DNA of 33,759 nucleotides from Nocardia sp. BSTN01. GTDB taxonomy: Bacteria; Actinomycetota; Actinomycetes; Mycobacteriales; Mycobacteriaceae. The position numbers and the translations under genes were made by a program. The DNA lies in contig NZ_JADKYP010000064.1 in the NCBI RefSeq assembly GCF_015354405.1, positions 1-33,759 of the forward strand, in the 5' to 3' direction. Positions 24,622 through 32,657 of the stretch are shown here, piece by piece (positions within the stretch are counted from its first letter, which is position 1; every line of letters starts with the position of its first letter). The notes below the pieces were generated by a model, which saw only the letters and a list, made by a program, of their open reading frames with translations, did no database searches and was not told the origin of the DNA.

Positions 24622-25701
24622 ATGACCGAATCCAACGGCAGCGCGGTCCCGGCCTTCATGCGCCCGGTGATTGCCGACGAGCCGCCCGCCAGCGCCCGCA
24701 CCGTCGCCGAACAGTCGGTGCTGGCGCTGAACGGCGCCATGTTGCAGCTGTACGACACATCGCTGGAGAAGTTCAAACAGAACATGCTCGACCAGGTGCC
24801 CATCATTCTGGCGCTGTTCACCGGCGCGGGCGGGCAGATGATTCTGTACCGGCCCGGCCGGGAACCGGAAGTCGCAGCGCCGGTGCCGATCGTCTACCAG
24901 CTGGCGAAGTCGGTGGGCCACAGCACCATGGCGATCTACGAGATCGTCGCACCGTACATCTCCAACGCGTATGCCAATCAGCTGTGGCGTCCGCCGCTGG
25001 AGATGTACCGGGCACAGCATCGCACCGCCTTCGACGGCCTCGGCGCACTGGAGATCTCGGACGAGGACCGCGCGGTGCTGCACGAGATCCTGCACCGCAA
25101 TCTCACCTTCATGGACGAATGCCTCGACCGGGGCGGGTACAGCTACGACGACGTCGAAACATTCATTCGCGACACCGAACCGTATTCGGCCCGGTCGATC
25201 GGCATCGGCTCGAGAGCTCAGGTCGGCCACTGGATGTCGGTCCTCGATGACTGGAAGGCGAGCCTCGGCGAGGACTGGGAGCGCACCTACGCGGTGAGCA
25301 ACTCGCTGTACGTCGCGCGGCAGAACAACATCCTCTACAGCGTTCTCGTCCAATTCATGGGCACCGAGACGATGGGCGACCGGTTGCTGCTGGTCGAGAC
25401 GACGGAATTCGAGACCACACCCGAGAAGTTGCTCGATGTGCTCGGCCGCATCGTCGCCGACCGCTCGCTGGGCATGGTGTTCTTCCGCGACTACTACCTG
25501 ATGGACGTGGAACTACTCGGTGGCGGCGGGCGCGCGGCCATCGAACGCGAAATGGCCGCGCGCGGAAGGGAACCGATACTGCCGCCGCTGGCGCCGTTCC
25601 GTTCCGACGATTGGCCGTGGAAGACCGACCCCGCCAAGGGCACCGGACCGGCACGGCTGGAGGATGTCGGATGCCCGATCCGCCCGGAGCCGGTCCGCTG
25701 A
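24622..25701 (+). CDS. Conserved-looking hypothetical protein of 359 residues
   Basis: I do not recognise this family. The ATG at 24622 has a good AGAAGGAG site. The protein is soluble, without signal peptide or membrane segment, and rich in helices. Distinct features are a helical block LEKFKQNMLDQVPIILALF (about 50-68) followed by TGAGGQMILYRPG, a repeated aromatic character (YEIVAPYISNAYANQLW), and a late FFRDYYLMDVELLGGGGRAAIE. No cofactor motif is visible. The stop overlaps the deaminase ATG by one base (TGATG), and the gene sits inside the hydroxylase operon, so it probably serves that pathway. Confidence 0.82.
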   Translation: MTESNGSAVPAFMRPVIADEPPASARTVAEQSVLALNGAMLQLYDTSLEKFKQNMLDQVPIILALFTGAGGQMILYRPGREPEVAAPVPIVYQLAKSVGHSTMAIYEIVAPYISNAYANQLWRPPLEMYRAQHRTAFDGLGALEISDEDRAVLHEILHRNLTFMDECLDRGGYSYDDVETFIRDTEPYSARSIGIGSRAQVGHWMSVLDDWKASLGEDWERTYAVSNSLYVARQNNILYSVLVQFMGTETMGDRLLLVETTEFETTPEKLLDVLGRIVADRSLGMVFFRDYYLMDVELLGGGGRAAIEREMAARGREPILPPLAPFRSDDWPWKTDPAKGTGPARLEDVGCPIRPEPVR

Positions 25702-26201
25702 TGCCGGAGGTGACGAGTCCCGCGGATTTCGCACAGCGTGCCATCGACATCGCTCGCACCAGTGTCGCAGCGGGCGGACTGCCGTTCGGGACCGTGATCG
25801 TCAAGGACGGCGCGATTCTCGCCGAGGGCAGCAATGGTGTCGCCAGTACTCATGATCCGACCGATCACGCGGAGATTCACGCCATCCGCGAGGCGTGCCG
25901 GACATTGGGGACCGAATATCTGACCGGCTGTACCGTCTACGCCATCGCCCACCCGTGCCCGATGTGCCTGGCGGCGCTGTACCACTGCGCGCCCGACGAG
26001 GTCGTCTTCCTGGCCACGCGGGAGGATTGCGCGCCGTACATGGCGGGCGGGAAGGACAAGTACTTCGAACCGGCCACCTTCTACGCCGAATTCGCCAAAC
26101 CCTGGAATGAGCGGCGGCTGCCGATGCGCTATCTGCCGCGTGCCGATGCCGTGGAGGTGTACAAGCTGTTCGGAGAACGACACGGCGGTACATCGTTGTG
26201 A
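25701..26201 (+). CDS. Cytidine/guanine deaminase-fold enzyme
   Basis: A 166-residue zinc deaminase of the guanine/tRNA adenosine deaminase branch. The zinc site is HAE (His56, catalytic Glu58) and PCPMC (Cys86, Cys89). LPFGTVIVKDG near the N-terminus and YLTGCTVYAIAHPCPMCLAALYHC are typical. With a xanthine dehydrogenase-type enzyme in the same operon, guanine to xanthine conversion followed by oxidation is a reasonable hypothesis, but another amino-heterocycle is equally possible. The ATG overlaps the preceding stop (TGATG), which indicates translational coupling; the longer upstream frame overlaps the previous gene and is rejected. Confidence 0.88.
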   Translation: MPEVTSPADFAQRAIDIARTSVAAGGLPFGTVIVKDGAILAEGSNGVASTHDPTDHAEIHAIREACRTLGTEYLTGCTVYAIAHPCPMCLAALYHCAPDEVVFLATREDCAPYMAGGKDKYFEPATFYAEFAKPWNERRLPMRYLPRADAVEVYKLFGERHGGTSL

Positions 26202-26222
26202 CACAACGATATTCGCGCCGCG

Positions 26223-27338
26223 TCACGGCGTGTGGTCGTGATGGATCCGTCCTCCGAGTTCGGTCAGCGGGTGACCGGCGCCGCCGTGGGTGCGCATGAT
26301 GATCTCCGCGACGATCGATACCGCCGTTTCCTGTGGGGTGCGAGCGCCCAGGTCGAGACCGAGCGGACTGGCGAACCGGCACAATTCGATCTCGGTGAGT
26401 CCGGCCGCGCGCAATCGGCGCAGCCGATCGTCGTGGGTGCGCCGGGATCCCATCGCGCCGACGTAACCGAGTGCCGGAAGCCGCAATGCCACCCGCAGCA
26501 CAGGGACGTCGAACTTCGGGTCGTGGGTCAGGACGCAGACGACGGTCCGGCCGTCGAGGGTGTTTCGCCGCGCCTGCGCGGTGAGGTAGCGATCCGGCCA
26601 GTCCACGACGACCTCGTCCGCGGCCGGAAAACGGTCCGCGGTCGCGAACCTCGGGCGGGCGTCGCAGACCGTCACCCGGTAGCCGATCAGCGCGCCCTGC
26701 TGTGCCAGCGCGGCGGCGAAGTCGACGGCGCCGAAGATCAGCAGCCGCGGGCGGGGAGCCAAGGTGTTCACGAAGACGTCCGCGCCGGCCTCCAGCGGCG
26801 CGCAGCCGATCAGCTCGGCATGGTCGGCTGCGAGCAGTTCGCGGGCCCGCTCGGTCACGGCCGCGTCGGCTCGGGCGGATCCGAGCGAGCCGTGGACCGT
26901 ATCCGGGGTGATGATCAGCCGCCGGCCCGGCCGCGCGCAGTCCGAATTCGCGACGACGGTGGCGGTCGCGACCGGGCGGTCCGCGGCGACCGCGGCGATC
27001 ATCACCGGCAGGTGTGGGCACGTCGTTCGGGATATCGGCTCGGCGAAGATGTCGATCTCACCGCCACAGGTGAGCGCGGTGCCGAACAGTTCATCGGTAT
27101 CGACTCCGTAGCTGTGCCGCCGGGGCCGCCCGGTCCGCGCCACCTCGGCGGCCAGCTCGTAGACGGCCGCGTCCACGCAGCCGCCGGAGACCGATCCGGC
27201 CACGGTGCCGTCGGGGGCCACGATCATCGCCGCGCCCACCGGCCGCGGCGCCGATCCCCGGGTGCGGACCACCGTGGCGACACCGGCGGTGCCACCGGAT
27301 CGCCAGACGGAAGTCAGTGCGGCCAGGACGTCGCGCAC
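26223..27338 (-). CDS. XdhC/CoxI-family molybdenum hydroxylase maturation factor
   Basis: XdhC-type proteins bind molybdenum cofactor and insert the sulfido ligand into xanthine dehydrogenase-family enzymes. The product is 371 residues, as usual. The N-domain has ATVVRTRGSAPRPVGAAM and GSVSGGCVDAAV with its conserved Cys; the C-domain Rossmann motif LLIFGAVDFAAAL and the family tail YVGAMGSRRTHDDRLRRL are clear. The start is the GTG at 27338; the frame remains open to 27941 but upstream residues are unrelated. It converges on the deaminase gene (21 bases between stops), so its promoter is separate from that of the hydroxylase operon that it serves. Confidence 0.9.
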   Translation of the reverse strand: MRDVLAALTSVWRSGGTAGVATVVRTRGSAPRPVGAAMIVAPDGTVAGSVSGGCVDAAVYELAAEVARTGRPRRHSYGVDTDELFGTALTCGGEIDIFAEPISRTTCPHLPVMIAAVAADRPVATATVVANSDCARPGRRLIITPDTVHGSLGSARADAAVTERARELLAADHAELIGCAPLEAGADVFVNTLAPRPRLLIFGAVDFAAALAQQGALIGYRVTVCDARPRFATADRFPAADEVVVDWPDRYLTAQARRNTLDGRTVVCVLTHDPKFDVPVLRVALRLPALGYVGAMGSRRTHDDRLRRLRAAGLTEIELCRFASPLGLDLGARTPQETAVSIVAEIIMRTHGGAGHPLTELGGRIHHDHTP

Positions 27339-27386
27339 CGGCGTTCGAGCCCTTCGGTCGTGGCCGCGGCGTTCGCCTGCTGTAAC

Positions 27387-27405
27387 CGCATCTTTGAATG
27401 ATGCG
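27387..27405. promoter_or_regulatory. Inverted repeat upstream of xdhC-type gene
   Basis: CGCATC-TTTGAAT-GATGCG has perfect 6-bp arms around an AT-rich centre, 49 bases upstream of the GTG start of the XdhC-type gene. Suits a repressor operator or promoter element. The 215-bp interval to tatA shows nothing else. Confidence 0.45.
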
Positions 27406-27553
27406 CGTTCCCCGGCAGTCGCGCGGCCACAATGGGATGCCGAAAACGTGCTGTCGAGAATGCGCCCGCCGGCCGCGGCGAACGACCGCCTACGCCTGGC
27501 CGGCAGCTCGGCTCCCGGTATGCGCCCGTCACCGGCGTGCGCCGGACCAGGTG

Positions 27554-27835
27554 TCAGCTCCGGTGACGATCCTCGACGGCCGACGACGAGGGAGTCGCCG
27601 GTCGCCCGGGCGGCAGCGGTGCCGCGGGCGCCGCCCGGTGACCCGCATCCGGGACACTCGCGGATGCGGTGTTCGGCGAGCCGGAATCCTCGGAGTGCAT
27701 CTCGCTCATTTCGCTTTTGAAGATGCGCAGCGAGCGACCGAGGCCGCGGGCGGTGTCGGGCAGGCGTTTGGCGCCGAACAACACCACGACAACCAGTGCG
27801 ATGATGAGCCAGTGGGTCGGACTCAACGAACCCAT
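27554..27835 (-). CDS. tatA: Sec-independent (Tat) translocase subunit TatA
   Basis: A 93-residue TatA. One N-terminal membrane helix ([20 protein letters not shown]) is followed by the hinge and amphipathic helix [20 protein letters not shown], then a disordered Pro/Ser-rich tail: the standard TatA build and length. TatA oligomers form the channel of the twin-arginine pathway for folded proteins. The ATG at 27835 is preceded by CGGAGG. TatB and TatC genes are not adjacent, so this is either the housekeeping tatA away from tatC or a second copy. Confidence 0.93.
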   Translation of the reverse strand: MGSLSPTHWLIIALVVVVLFGAKRLPDTARGLGRSLRIFKSEMSEMHSEDSGSPNTASASVPDAGHRAAPAAPLPPGRPATPSSSAVEDRHRS

Positions 27836-28135
27836 CGGAACCTCCGTTCGTGCGCCGGAGCCGCTCGGACGGTGACCGACGGCCCGGCGGATTCCACCGG
27901 CGAGACCATTCGTCCCCGGCGTCGGAATTGGACGAGTTCATAATAACTTGCCACGCCCCAGAAGAAAGCGAATTGCGCCTTCACCTGGCTTGATGAAGCT
28001 TGCCGAAGCTACCTAAGAATGTGAATGTGAAGTAACATACTCGCCGTTGCCGACGTGGCGGTCACCGGGTCGGCAGCGACAGAGTCGAAGAGCCGGTCGC
28101 GTGTGATGTGCACCGGAACGCAGGTGGAGGTTGCT
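27836..28135. other. 300-bp divergent region between tatA and PucR-type regulator
   Basis: No gene seen. A TATTAT on the minus strand (27945-27940) is a possible -10 box for tatA, about 105 bases from its start, without a clear -35. GAAGCT occurs twice (27995-28010). The in-frame GTG/ATG codons from 28055 upstream of the regulator have no ribosome site. Confidence 0.5.
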
Positions 28136-29257
28136 ATGGGTGTCGAGATTGCCGCGGCCCCGTCGTCCGTCGAGCAGCTGCCCGTCGAGGTGGGCGAGAT
28201 CACCGGCCGGTGTCACGACGTTCTGGACGAATTGTCCTTCGGCGGAAGCTGTTCGGGCGCGGCCGCGCGACTCACCGCCGCCGCGGACCGCTGGGTCCGG
28301 TGCGGGGTGAGCCTCGAGACCGTTCAGCACACGGTGTTCGAGGCATTCCGGCTGCACCTGGGCACGCTGCGGACCTCCGGCGACGACGTCGACACGGTCG
28401 TGACGTCGGTCGATCGTGTGCTGGACGCCTTGGAGATCGTGACAACCGGTGTCGCGGACGCCTATTCGGCAGCGGTTCCCGACGCGGCCGAGGACTACCG
28501 GCCGAGCAGCGATCCGGTGACCTCCGCGTTGCTCGGCGGCCGATCCGCCGCCGCGGCGGCCAGGGAATGCGGAGTGGAACTCGCCGAGCGCTATCACGTG
28601 CTGGCGATGTCGTTCCCGACGGAGTCCGGCGGCGACGGCCCCGGTTCCGACGTGTCGGTGCGGGTGCGACGAACCATGCGCCGCGCCCGCGCCGTCCTGG
28701 AACGGATGAACAACGGCGCGGTGCTGTTCCAGTTGTCGCCGAGCGGCGGCACCGTACTGGTCCCCTCTCCGGTCGTCGGTTCCGACCGCTGTCTCGATCA
28801 CGTCGTGCACACGCTGGCCGCGGCCACTCGGACACCGATCACCGCCACGGCGGTCCACGCCGCCCGGGCCGCTGTCCCCGCGGCGGCCACCCAAGCGCAC
28901 GAGTTGCTGGACACCGTGCACGCACTGCGATGCCGGCCCGGCCTCTACCGCATGCGCGACCTCGCTCTCGAATACCAGCTCACGCGGCCCGGGCCGGCGC
29001 TGGACATCCTCGGCACCCTCCTCGACCCGCTCGACGACCATCCGGAACTGACCGAGACCCTGGTGCGCCACTGCGGTAACGAGCTGAATCGGCAGCGCAC
29101 CGCACACGAGATGCGCGTTCACACCAATACGGTCGACTACCGGCTCAAACGCATCGGCCGGCTGATCGGAGTGGACCCGACCTCCCCGTCCGGACTGCTC
29201 CAGGTCCGGGCCGCGCTCGTCGCCCGCGCCTATCGCGCACATATCCCGGCCCGCTGA
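28136..29257 (+). CDS. PucR-type helix-turn-helix transcriptional regulator
   Basis: A 373-residue regulator with the C-terminal PucR-type helix-turn-helix (about 315-365): LVRHCGNELNRQRTAHE followed by VHTNTVDYRLKRIGRLIG. The middle part (about 130-240) resembles the GGDEF-like middle domain of CdaR/PucR proteins and the N-terminus is helical. I start at ATG 28136 because GGAGG lies 5 bases upstream; the same frame opens earlier at 28055 without such a site. PucR proteins often regulate purine catabolism, so the hydroxylase/deaminase cluster 2 kb away is a plausible target, which is inference. Confidence 0.86.
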   Translation: MGVEIAAAPSSVEQLPVEVGEITGRCHDVLDELSFGGSCSGAAARLTAAADRWVRCGVSLETVQHTVFEAFRLHLGTLRTSGDDVDTVVTSVDRVLDALEIVTTGVADAYSAAVPDAAEDYRPSSDPVTSALLGGRSAAAAARECGVELAERYHVLAMSFPTESGGDGPGSDVSVRVRRTMRRARAVLERMNNGAVLFQLSPSGGTVLVPSPVVGSDRCLDHVVHTLAAATRTPITATAVHAARAAVPAAATQAHELLDTVHALRCRPGLYRMRDLALEYQLTRPGPALDILGTLLDPLDDHPELTETLVRHCGNELNRQRTAHEMRVHTNTVDYRLKRIGRLIGVDPTSPSGLLQVRAALVARAYRAHIPAR

Positions 29258-29414
29258 CGGCCCCCGCCGAGATGGAGCGCGGCGTTGCGGCTCGGTGCGC
29301 GCCTCCAGGGGGATGTATCCGACTGGCGGCAGGGGTCGCCGTACATACTGGCCACGTCACAGCAGAGGCGACGACAACCGTGCCCGCGGCGTCGTCGACG
29401 ACGAAAGTGGATAG

Positions 29415-30317
29415 GTGCGCAACGGATCGGCAAGCGACGAACTATCGGAAGACAATGGCCCCCTCAGTGGTTCGACCGCCCCGGCACCACCATCGTGGTC
29501 CTCGATTCCGCCCGGCGACCACGGCGTGCGCTTGGTCGTCTGCGATATGGACGGCACCCTGCTCACGAAGTCCGGGGCCGTGCCCGACACGTTCTGGCCG
29601 CTGCTCGAGATGATGCGTTCGCGCGGAGTGACCTTCGTACCGGCCAGCGGGCGGCAGTACGCGACACTCGCCGCACTGTTCGAGCAGGCCGCGGACGAGG
29701 TGTCCTACATCGCCGAGAACGGTTGTCTGGTAGTCCATTCCGGCGTCACCGTGTCCGCGACCTGCCTCGATGCCGATATCGTGCGAGAGGTCGTGCGGGC
29801 GGTGCGGACAGCGCCCGCAGCCACCGGACTCGGCTTGGTGGTGTGCGGCCTGGACAGTGCCTATATCGAGCGCACGGATCCGGCGTTCGTCGCCGCGGCG
29901 GCGAAGTACTACGCCCGCCTCGAGCGCGTCGACGATCTCACCGCGGTGACCGACAAGGTCCTGAAACTGGCGATCTACGACTTCACCGACGCCGAGCGGA
30001 CAGCCGAGCGAGTTTTCGGATCCATCGCCGCGCGCGAGCAGGTCGTGGTGTCCGGTAAACACTGGATCGACATCATGAGCCGGGATGCGGACAAGGGACG
30101 CGCGGTGCGGTCGCTGCAGGAAACACTCGGCATCCCGCCCGCCCGGACCGCGGTGTTCGGCGACTACCTCAACGACCTCGAAATGCTGGATGCCGCGCGG
30201 TGGTCGTTCGCGATGGCCAACGCCCACCCCGACGTTCGAGCCCGCGCCCGCTACCTCGCACCCGCCGACGACGAGGACGGCGTCGTGACGGTGCTGTCGC
30301 GGTTGTTCGATTCCTGA
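29415..30317 (+). CDS. Cof-type HAD-superfamily phosphatase
   Basis: A haloacid dehalogenase-superfamily hydrolase of the Cof/YbiV subfamily. The catalytic motif I is VVCDMDGTLL (Asp44, Asp46), followed by PASGRQYATL (motif II region), a cap domain, and the C-terminal GDYLNDLEMLDAA (motif IV) with Lys in DADKGRAV. Substrates are usually sugar phosphates or cofactor phosphates. The GTG at 29415 adds ~37 low-complexity residues before the domain; a GTG at 29526 at the domain edge is the alternative, but no ribosome site supports it. It is preceded by 157 bp with nothing recognised. Confidence 0.85.
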   Translation: MRNGSASDELSEDNGPLSGSTAPAPPSWSSIPPGDHGVRLVVCDMDGTLLTKSGAVPDTFWPLLEMMRSRGVTFVPASGRQYATLAALFEQAADEVSYIAENGCLVVHSGVTVSATCLDADIVREVVRAVRTAPAATGLGLVVCGLDSAYIERTDPAFVAAAAKYYARLERVDDLTAVTDKVLKLAIYDFTDAERTAERVFGSIAAREQVVVSGKHWIDIMSRDADKGRAVRSLQETLGIPPARTAVFGDYLNDLEMLDAARWSFAMANAHPDVRARARYLAPADDEDGVVTVLSRLFDS

Positions 30318-30327
30318 ACACCGATCG

Positions 30328-31179
30328 TCACACCGCGCGCTCCGGCGCTCCTGCCATCCGCAGTACCGCGGCGGCCACCTGATCCGGGCATTCGGCCGGC
30401 ACGATGTGCTCGGAGTCCGCGTCCTCGAACCGGCCGTTCACCCGATCTGCGAATCGGCGTTGGTATTCGCGGACGGTGTCGTGACGGCGAGCGTGCAACC
30501 GGTCGGCCCGCAGCGCGGAGAGGACGACGACCTCGCCGCCCGGCGGCTGCGGCGGGTTGTCCCGGAACGGGCCGATACCGGTGGCGAAGGCATCGAATTC
30601 GCTTCGCGTGCTTGCGATGCCCGCGGGAGTGAAATCCTCCCGCAGCATGGTCTCGTAGGTGTCGGCCGGGAACATGCGGCCGTAGGACCCGGTCAGCGCC
30701 CGCATCACCGGTCGAAAGCGAGCGAGCGACTGTTGCACCGCGAGAATACGATCCGTCCTCGCCGCCGTGGCCGCCCAGTCCGCGTAGAAGGGAGCCGCTT
30801 CCGGAGTCGGATCGACCAGCACCAACCCGATCGGTTGCGGCACCACACTTTCCGCGGCGCGACGTACGATCAGCCCGCCCATGCTGTGCCCGACGAGAAT
30901 CAGCCGACGCGGCGCCAGCATCTCGACCAGAGCGACCAGGGTGGCTGCCATCTCGTCGATATCTTGCGGCGGCCGCACCCGGGCACTGCGGCCGCGACCG
31001 GCCCGATCGTAGGTGGCGGTCCGCACGGTATCGCCGAGCAGGGACACCACCGGATCCCACAGTGTCCGCCCGGCGCCGGCGCCGGATTCGAAGAGTACGA
31101 AGGTCTCCCCCGCACCACGCTGCTCGACATATAACTCGATGCCGCGCACCGTCATTCGTTCGCCGGGCACGTCCCGCAT
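30328..31179 (-). CDS. Alpha/beta-hydrolase fold protein
   Basis: A 283-residue alpha/beta hydrolase. The nucleophile elbow is GHSMGG (Ser99); LFESGAGAG (about 30-37) supplies the oxyanion-hole region; the catalytic His is in DSEHIVPAE near residue 260; the acid is probably the Asp in LRADRLHAR. Ester, lactone or epoxide hydrolysis are all possible. The ATG at 31179 has GAGAGGGGG upstream. It is divergent from an ArsR-like regulator at 31242 and a 34-bp imperfect inverted repeat lies between the two starts, so the regulator probably controls it. Confidence 0.88.
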   Translation of the reverse strand: MRDVPGERMTVRGIELYVEQRGAGETFVLFESGAGAGRTLWDPVVSLLGDTVRTATYDRAGRGRSARVRPPQDIDEMAATLVALVEMLAPRRLILVGHSMGGLIVRRAAESVVPQPIGLVLVDPTPEAAPFYADWAATAARTDRILAVQQSLARFRPVMRALTGSYGRMFPADTYETMLREDFTPAGIASTRSEFDAFATGIGPFRDNPPQPPGGEVVVLSALRADRLHARRHDTVREYQRRFADRVNGRFEDADSEHIVPAECPDQVAAAVLRMAGAPERAV

Positions 31180-31198
31180 CCGGGCCCCCTCTCCATCA

Positions 31199-31232
31199 AT
31201 CCCAACTTTGGAAATGATACCAACAATGGGAT
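31199..31232. promoter_or_regulatory. Operator-like inverted repeat between hydrolase and ArsR-like regulator
   Basis: ATCCCAACTTTGG (31199-31211) and CCAACAATGGGAT (31220-31232) are inverted copies matching at 10 of 13 positions, with an 8-base AT-rich spacer. It occupies the middle of the 62-bp divergent intergenic space, so it would overlap both promoters. Confidence 0.55.
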
Positions 31233-31241
31233 AGTTAAGCT

Positions 31242-31778
31242 ATGGATCCTGCCGACCTCCTTCTGCATCCGGTGCGGTTGCGCATCGTGCACGCGTTGTC
31301 CGGGAACACGCCGCGAAACGCAGGCGAGTTGTGCGACCGCCTGCCCGAGGTGCCCCGGACGACGATCTACCGGCACCTCGGTCTGCTGGTGGACGGCGGC
31401 ATCCTGGAGGTTGCCGATGAGCGGCGGGTCCGCGGTGCGGTCGAGCGGTCCTATCGGCTGCGCGCCGACCGCCCCGCGATCGACGAAAAGGCGGCCGCGG
31501 CCATGACCCTCGACGACCACCGCCGTGGTTTCGCCACCGCCATGGCCGTCCTGATCGCTGAATTCGACGCCTATCTCGACGAGCCCGGTGCCGATCCGGT
31601 CGCGGACTCGGTCGGCTATCGCCAAGGCACGCTGTGGCTTTCACCCGACGAACTGAACACGATGCTCGACGGTTTCCGCCGCGTCCTCGCCTCGGTCGCC
31701 GGGAACGGTGCCGGACCGAATCGTCGCCCCTACCTGATCAGTCCGGTCATGTTTCCCGGTGCGCGAACGCCCGACTGA
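31242..31778 (+). CDS. ArsR-like winged-helix transcriptional regulator
   Basis: A 178-residue regulator. The N-terminal winged helix spans about residues 5-75: LLLHPVRLRIVHALSG, the recognition segment PRTTIYRHLGLLVDGGILEV, and the wing ERRVRGAVERSYRL. The C-terminal half is helical, with a DDHRRGFATAMAVL stretch, typical of actinobacterial ArsR/PadR-like proteins found beside alpha/beta hydrolases. It lacks the Cys pair of metal-sensing ArsR, so it probably senses an organic ligand or simply represses its neighbour. Start ATG 31242 has only GGGA about 10 bases upstream; translation may be weak. Confidence 0.85.
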   Translation: MDPADLLLHPVRLRIVHALSGNTPRNAGELCDRLPEVPRTTIYRHLGLLVDGGILEVADERRVRGAVERSYRLRADRPAIDEKAAAAMTLDDHRRGFATAMAVLIAEFDAYLDEPGADPVADSVGYRQGTLWLSPDELNTMLDGFRRVLASVAGNGAGPNRRPYLISPVMFPGARTPD

Positions 31779-31835
31779 GCCGGTCGCACCGCATTCGCCG
31801 TGCGTGCGGGATACCGACGTGCGAGGCTGAGCGAC

Positions 31836-32216
31836 ATGTCCGAACGTGCGGATGTCTCACCGAATCTCACCGAACAGGGCCGCGGCCCGGCCATCGCGCG
31901 ATTCGCCACGGAACTGATCGCCTGGGTCGCCGCGCCGTGGGCGCTGGCGTCGTGGTCCGTGGCGGCGGCGGTGATCGCGGTGGTCGTCCTGATCGGCGTG
32001 CCGTCGATCTTCGCGACCCGCGGTGACAAGAAGCAGGTGCTCGTCGCCGTTCCTGGCTGGGCCACCATCGCGATGATGCTCGTGTTGATCGCCGCGGCGG
32101 TGCTGGGCGCCTGGTTCGCCTGGCCCGCCTGGGTTGCCCTCCTCGTCACCGTGCTGGCGGTAGCGACGGTCGGCACCGAACTGCCGCGCTGGCGGTGGCT
32201 GGCCCGAGCGCCCTGA
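31836..32216 (+). CDS. YrdB/DUF2568-like small membrane protein
   Basis: A 126-residue protein with about four hydrophobic helices (roughly 22-36, 38-56, 68-88, 90-108). The segments ELIAWVAAPWALASWS, IGVPSIFATRGDKKQV and ELPRWRWL match the YrdB/DUF2568 pattern; function unknown. I start at the ATG at 31836 with GAGGCTGAGCG upstream, because the frame further upstream overlaps noncoding sequence. It is on the same strand as the ArsR-like gene, 57 bases after it, and may be co-transcribed. Confidence 0.8.
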   Translation: MSERADVSPNLTEQGRGPAIARFATELIAWVAAPWALASWSVAAAVIAVVVLIGVPSIFATRGDKKQVLVAVPGWATIAMMLVLIAAAVLGAWFAWPAWVALLVTVLAVATVGTELPRWRWLARAP

Positions 32217-32242
32217 GGCCGCGTTCTCTCCCGATACGTTCT

Positions 32243-32267
32243 GTTTACGCCCGTCGAGGCCGGGTAT
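32243..32267 (+). promoter_or_regulatory. SigF/SigB-type stress promoter for DUF6131 gene
   Basis: GTTT (32243-32246), 15-base spacer, GGGTAT (32262-32267). This matches the actinobacterial alternative sigma-factor consensus (SigF in mycobacteria, SigB group in Streptomyces: GTTT, 14-17 bases, GGGTAT). The predicted transcription start at about 32274 is 66 bases upstream of the small membrane-protein ATG. Confidence 0.65.
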
Positions 32268-32273
32268 CTGCGA

Positions 32274-32319
32274 TTTGTTATCGAAGTACGGCCGAACGCG
32301 GCAGCGCCTGGATAACAAA
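32274..32319. repeat. 9-bp inverted repeat in the 5' leader of the DUF6131 gene
   Basis: TTTGTTATC (32274-32282) and GATAACAAA (32311-32319) are perfect inverted copies with a 28-base GC-rich spacer. The left arm starts at the predicted transcription start and the right arm ends 4-5 bases before the AAAGGGAG ribosome site, so the mRNA leader could fold as a closed stem. Confidence 0.6.
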
Positions 32320-32339
32320 AGGCAAAGGGAGAGTTTCAC

Positions 32340-32495
32340 ATGATTATTCTGGGAGTCATCCTCCTCGTTCTCGGGTTCGTGTTCAGCATCCCGATCCTCT
32401 GGACCCTGGGCATCATCGCCGTCGTCATCGGCGCGATCCTCGCCCTGCTCGGAGCGTTCGGACGTCCGGTCGCCGGCCGCGCGCATTATTTCTAG
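32340..32495 (+). CDS. DUF6131-type small membrane protein (51 residues)
   Basis: A 51-residue protein beginning MIILGVILLVLGFVF, with two hydrophobic helices (about 1-20 and 23-40) and a C-terminal GRPVAGRAHYF. This is the pattern of the DUF6131 family of short actinobacterial membrane proteins. The ATG is preceded by AAAGGGAG at the right distance, and the SigF/SigB-type promoter upstream suggests stress or stationary-phase expression. Function unknown. Confidence 0.85.
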   Translation: MIILGVILLVLGFVFSIPILWTLGIIAVVIGAILALLGAFGRPVAGRAHYF

Positions 32496-32657
32496 CGGCG
32501 GCGAATTCCTTTCTCCGGAGCGCGTACTTCCCCCGCGGGGTGGAAGTGCGCGCTTCGCTGTTCGTCTGCGCCAACCGCATCGTCTCGGCACATCCGGGAA
32601 CAAAACGTGGGTCGGGCATCCTTGGACGGTATACGCCGATCCAGAAGGAGACCCGTA

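Noticed and set aside
29526-30317. Shorter HAD phosphatase start at GTG 29526
   Set aside because: It would remove the odd N-terminal extension but has no ribosome site upstream; kept as an alternative in the feature entry.
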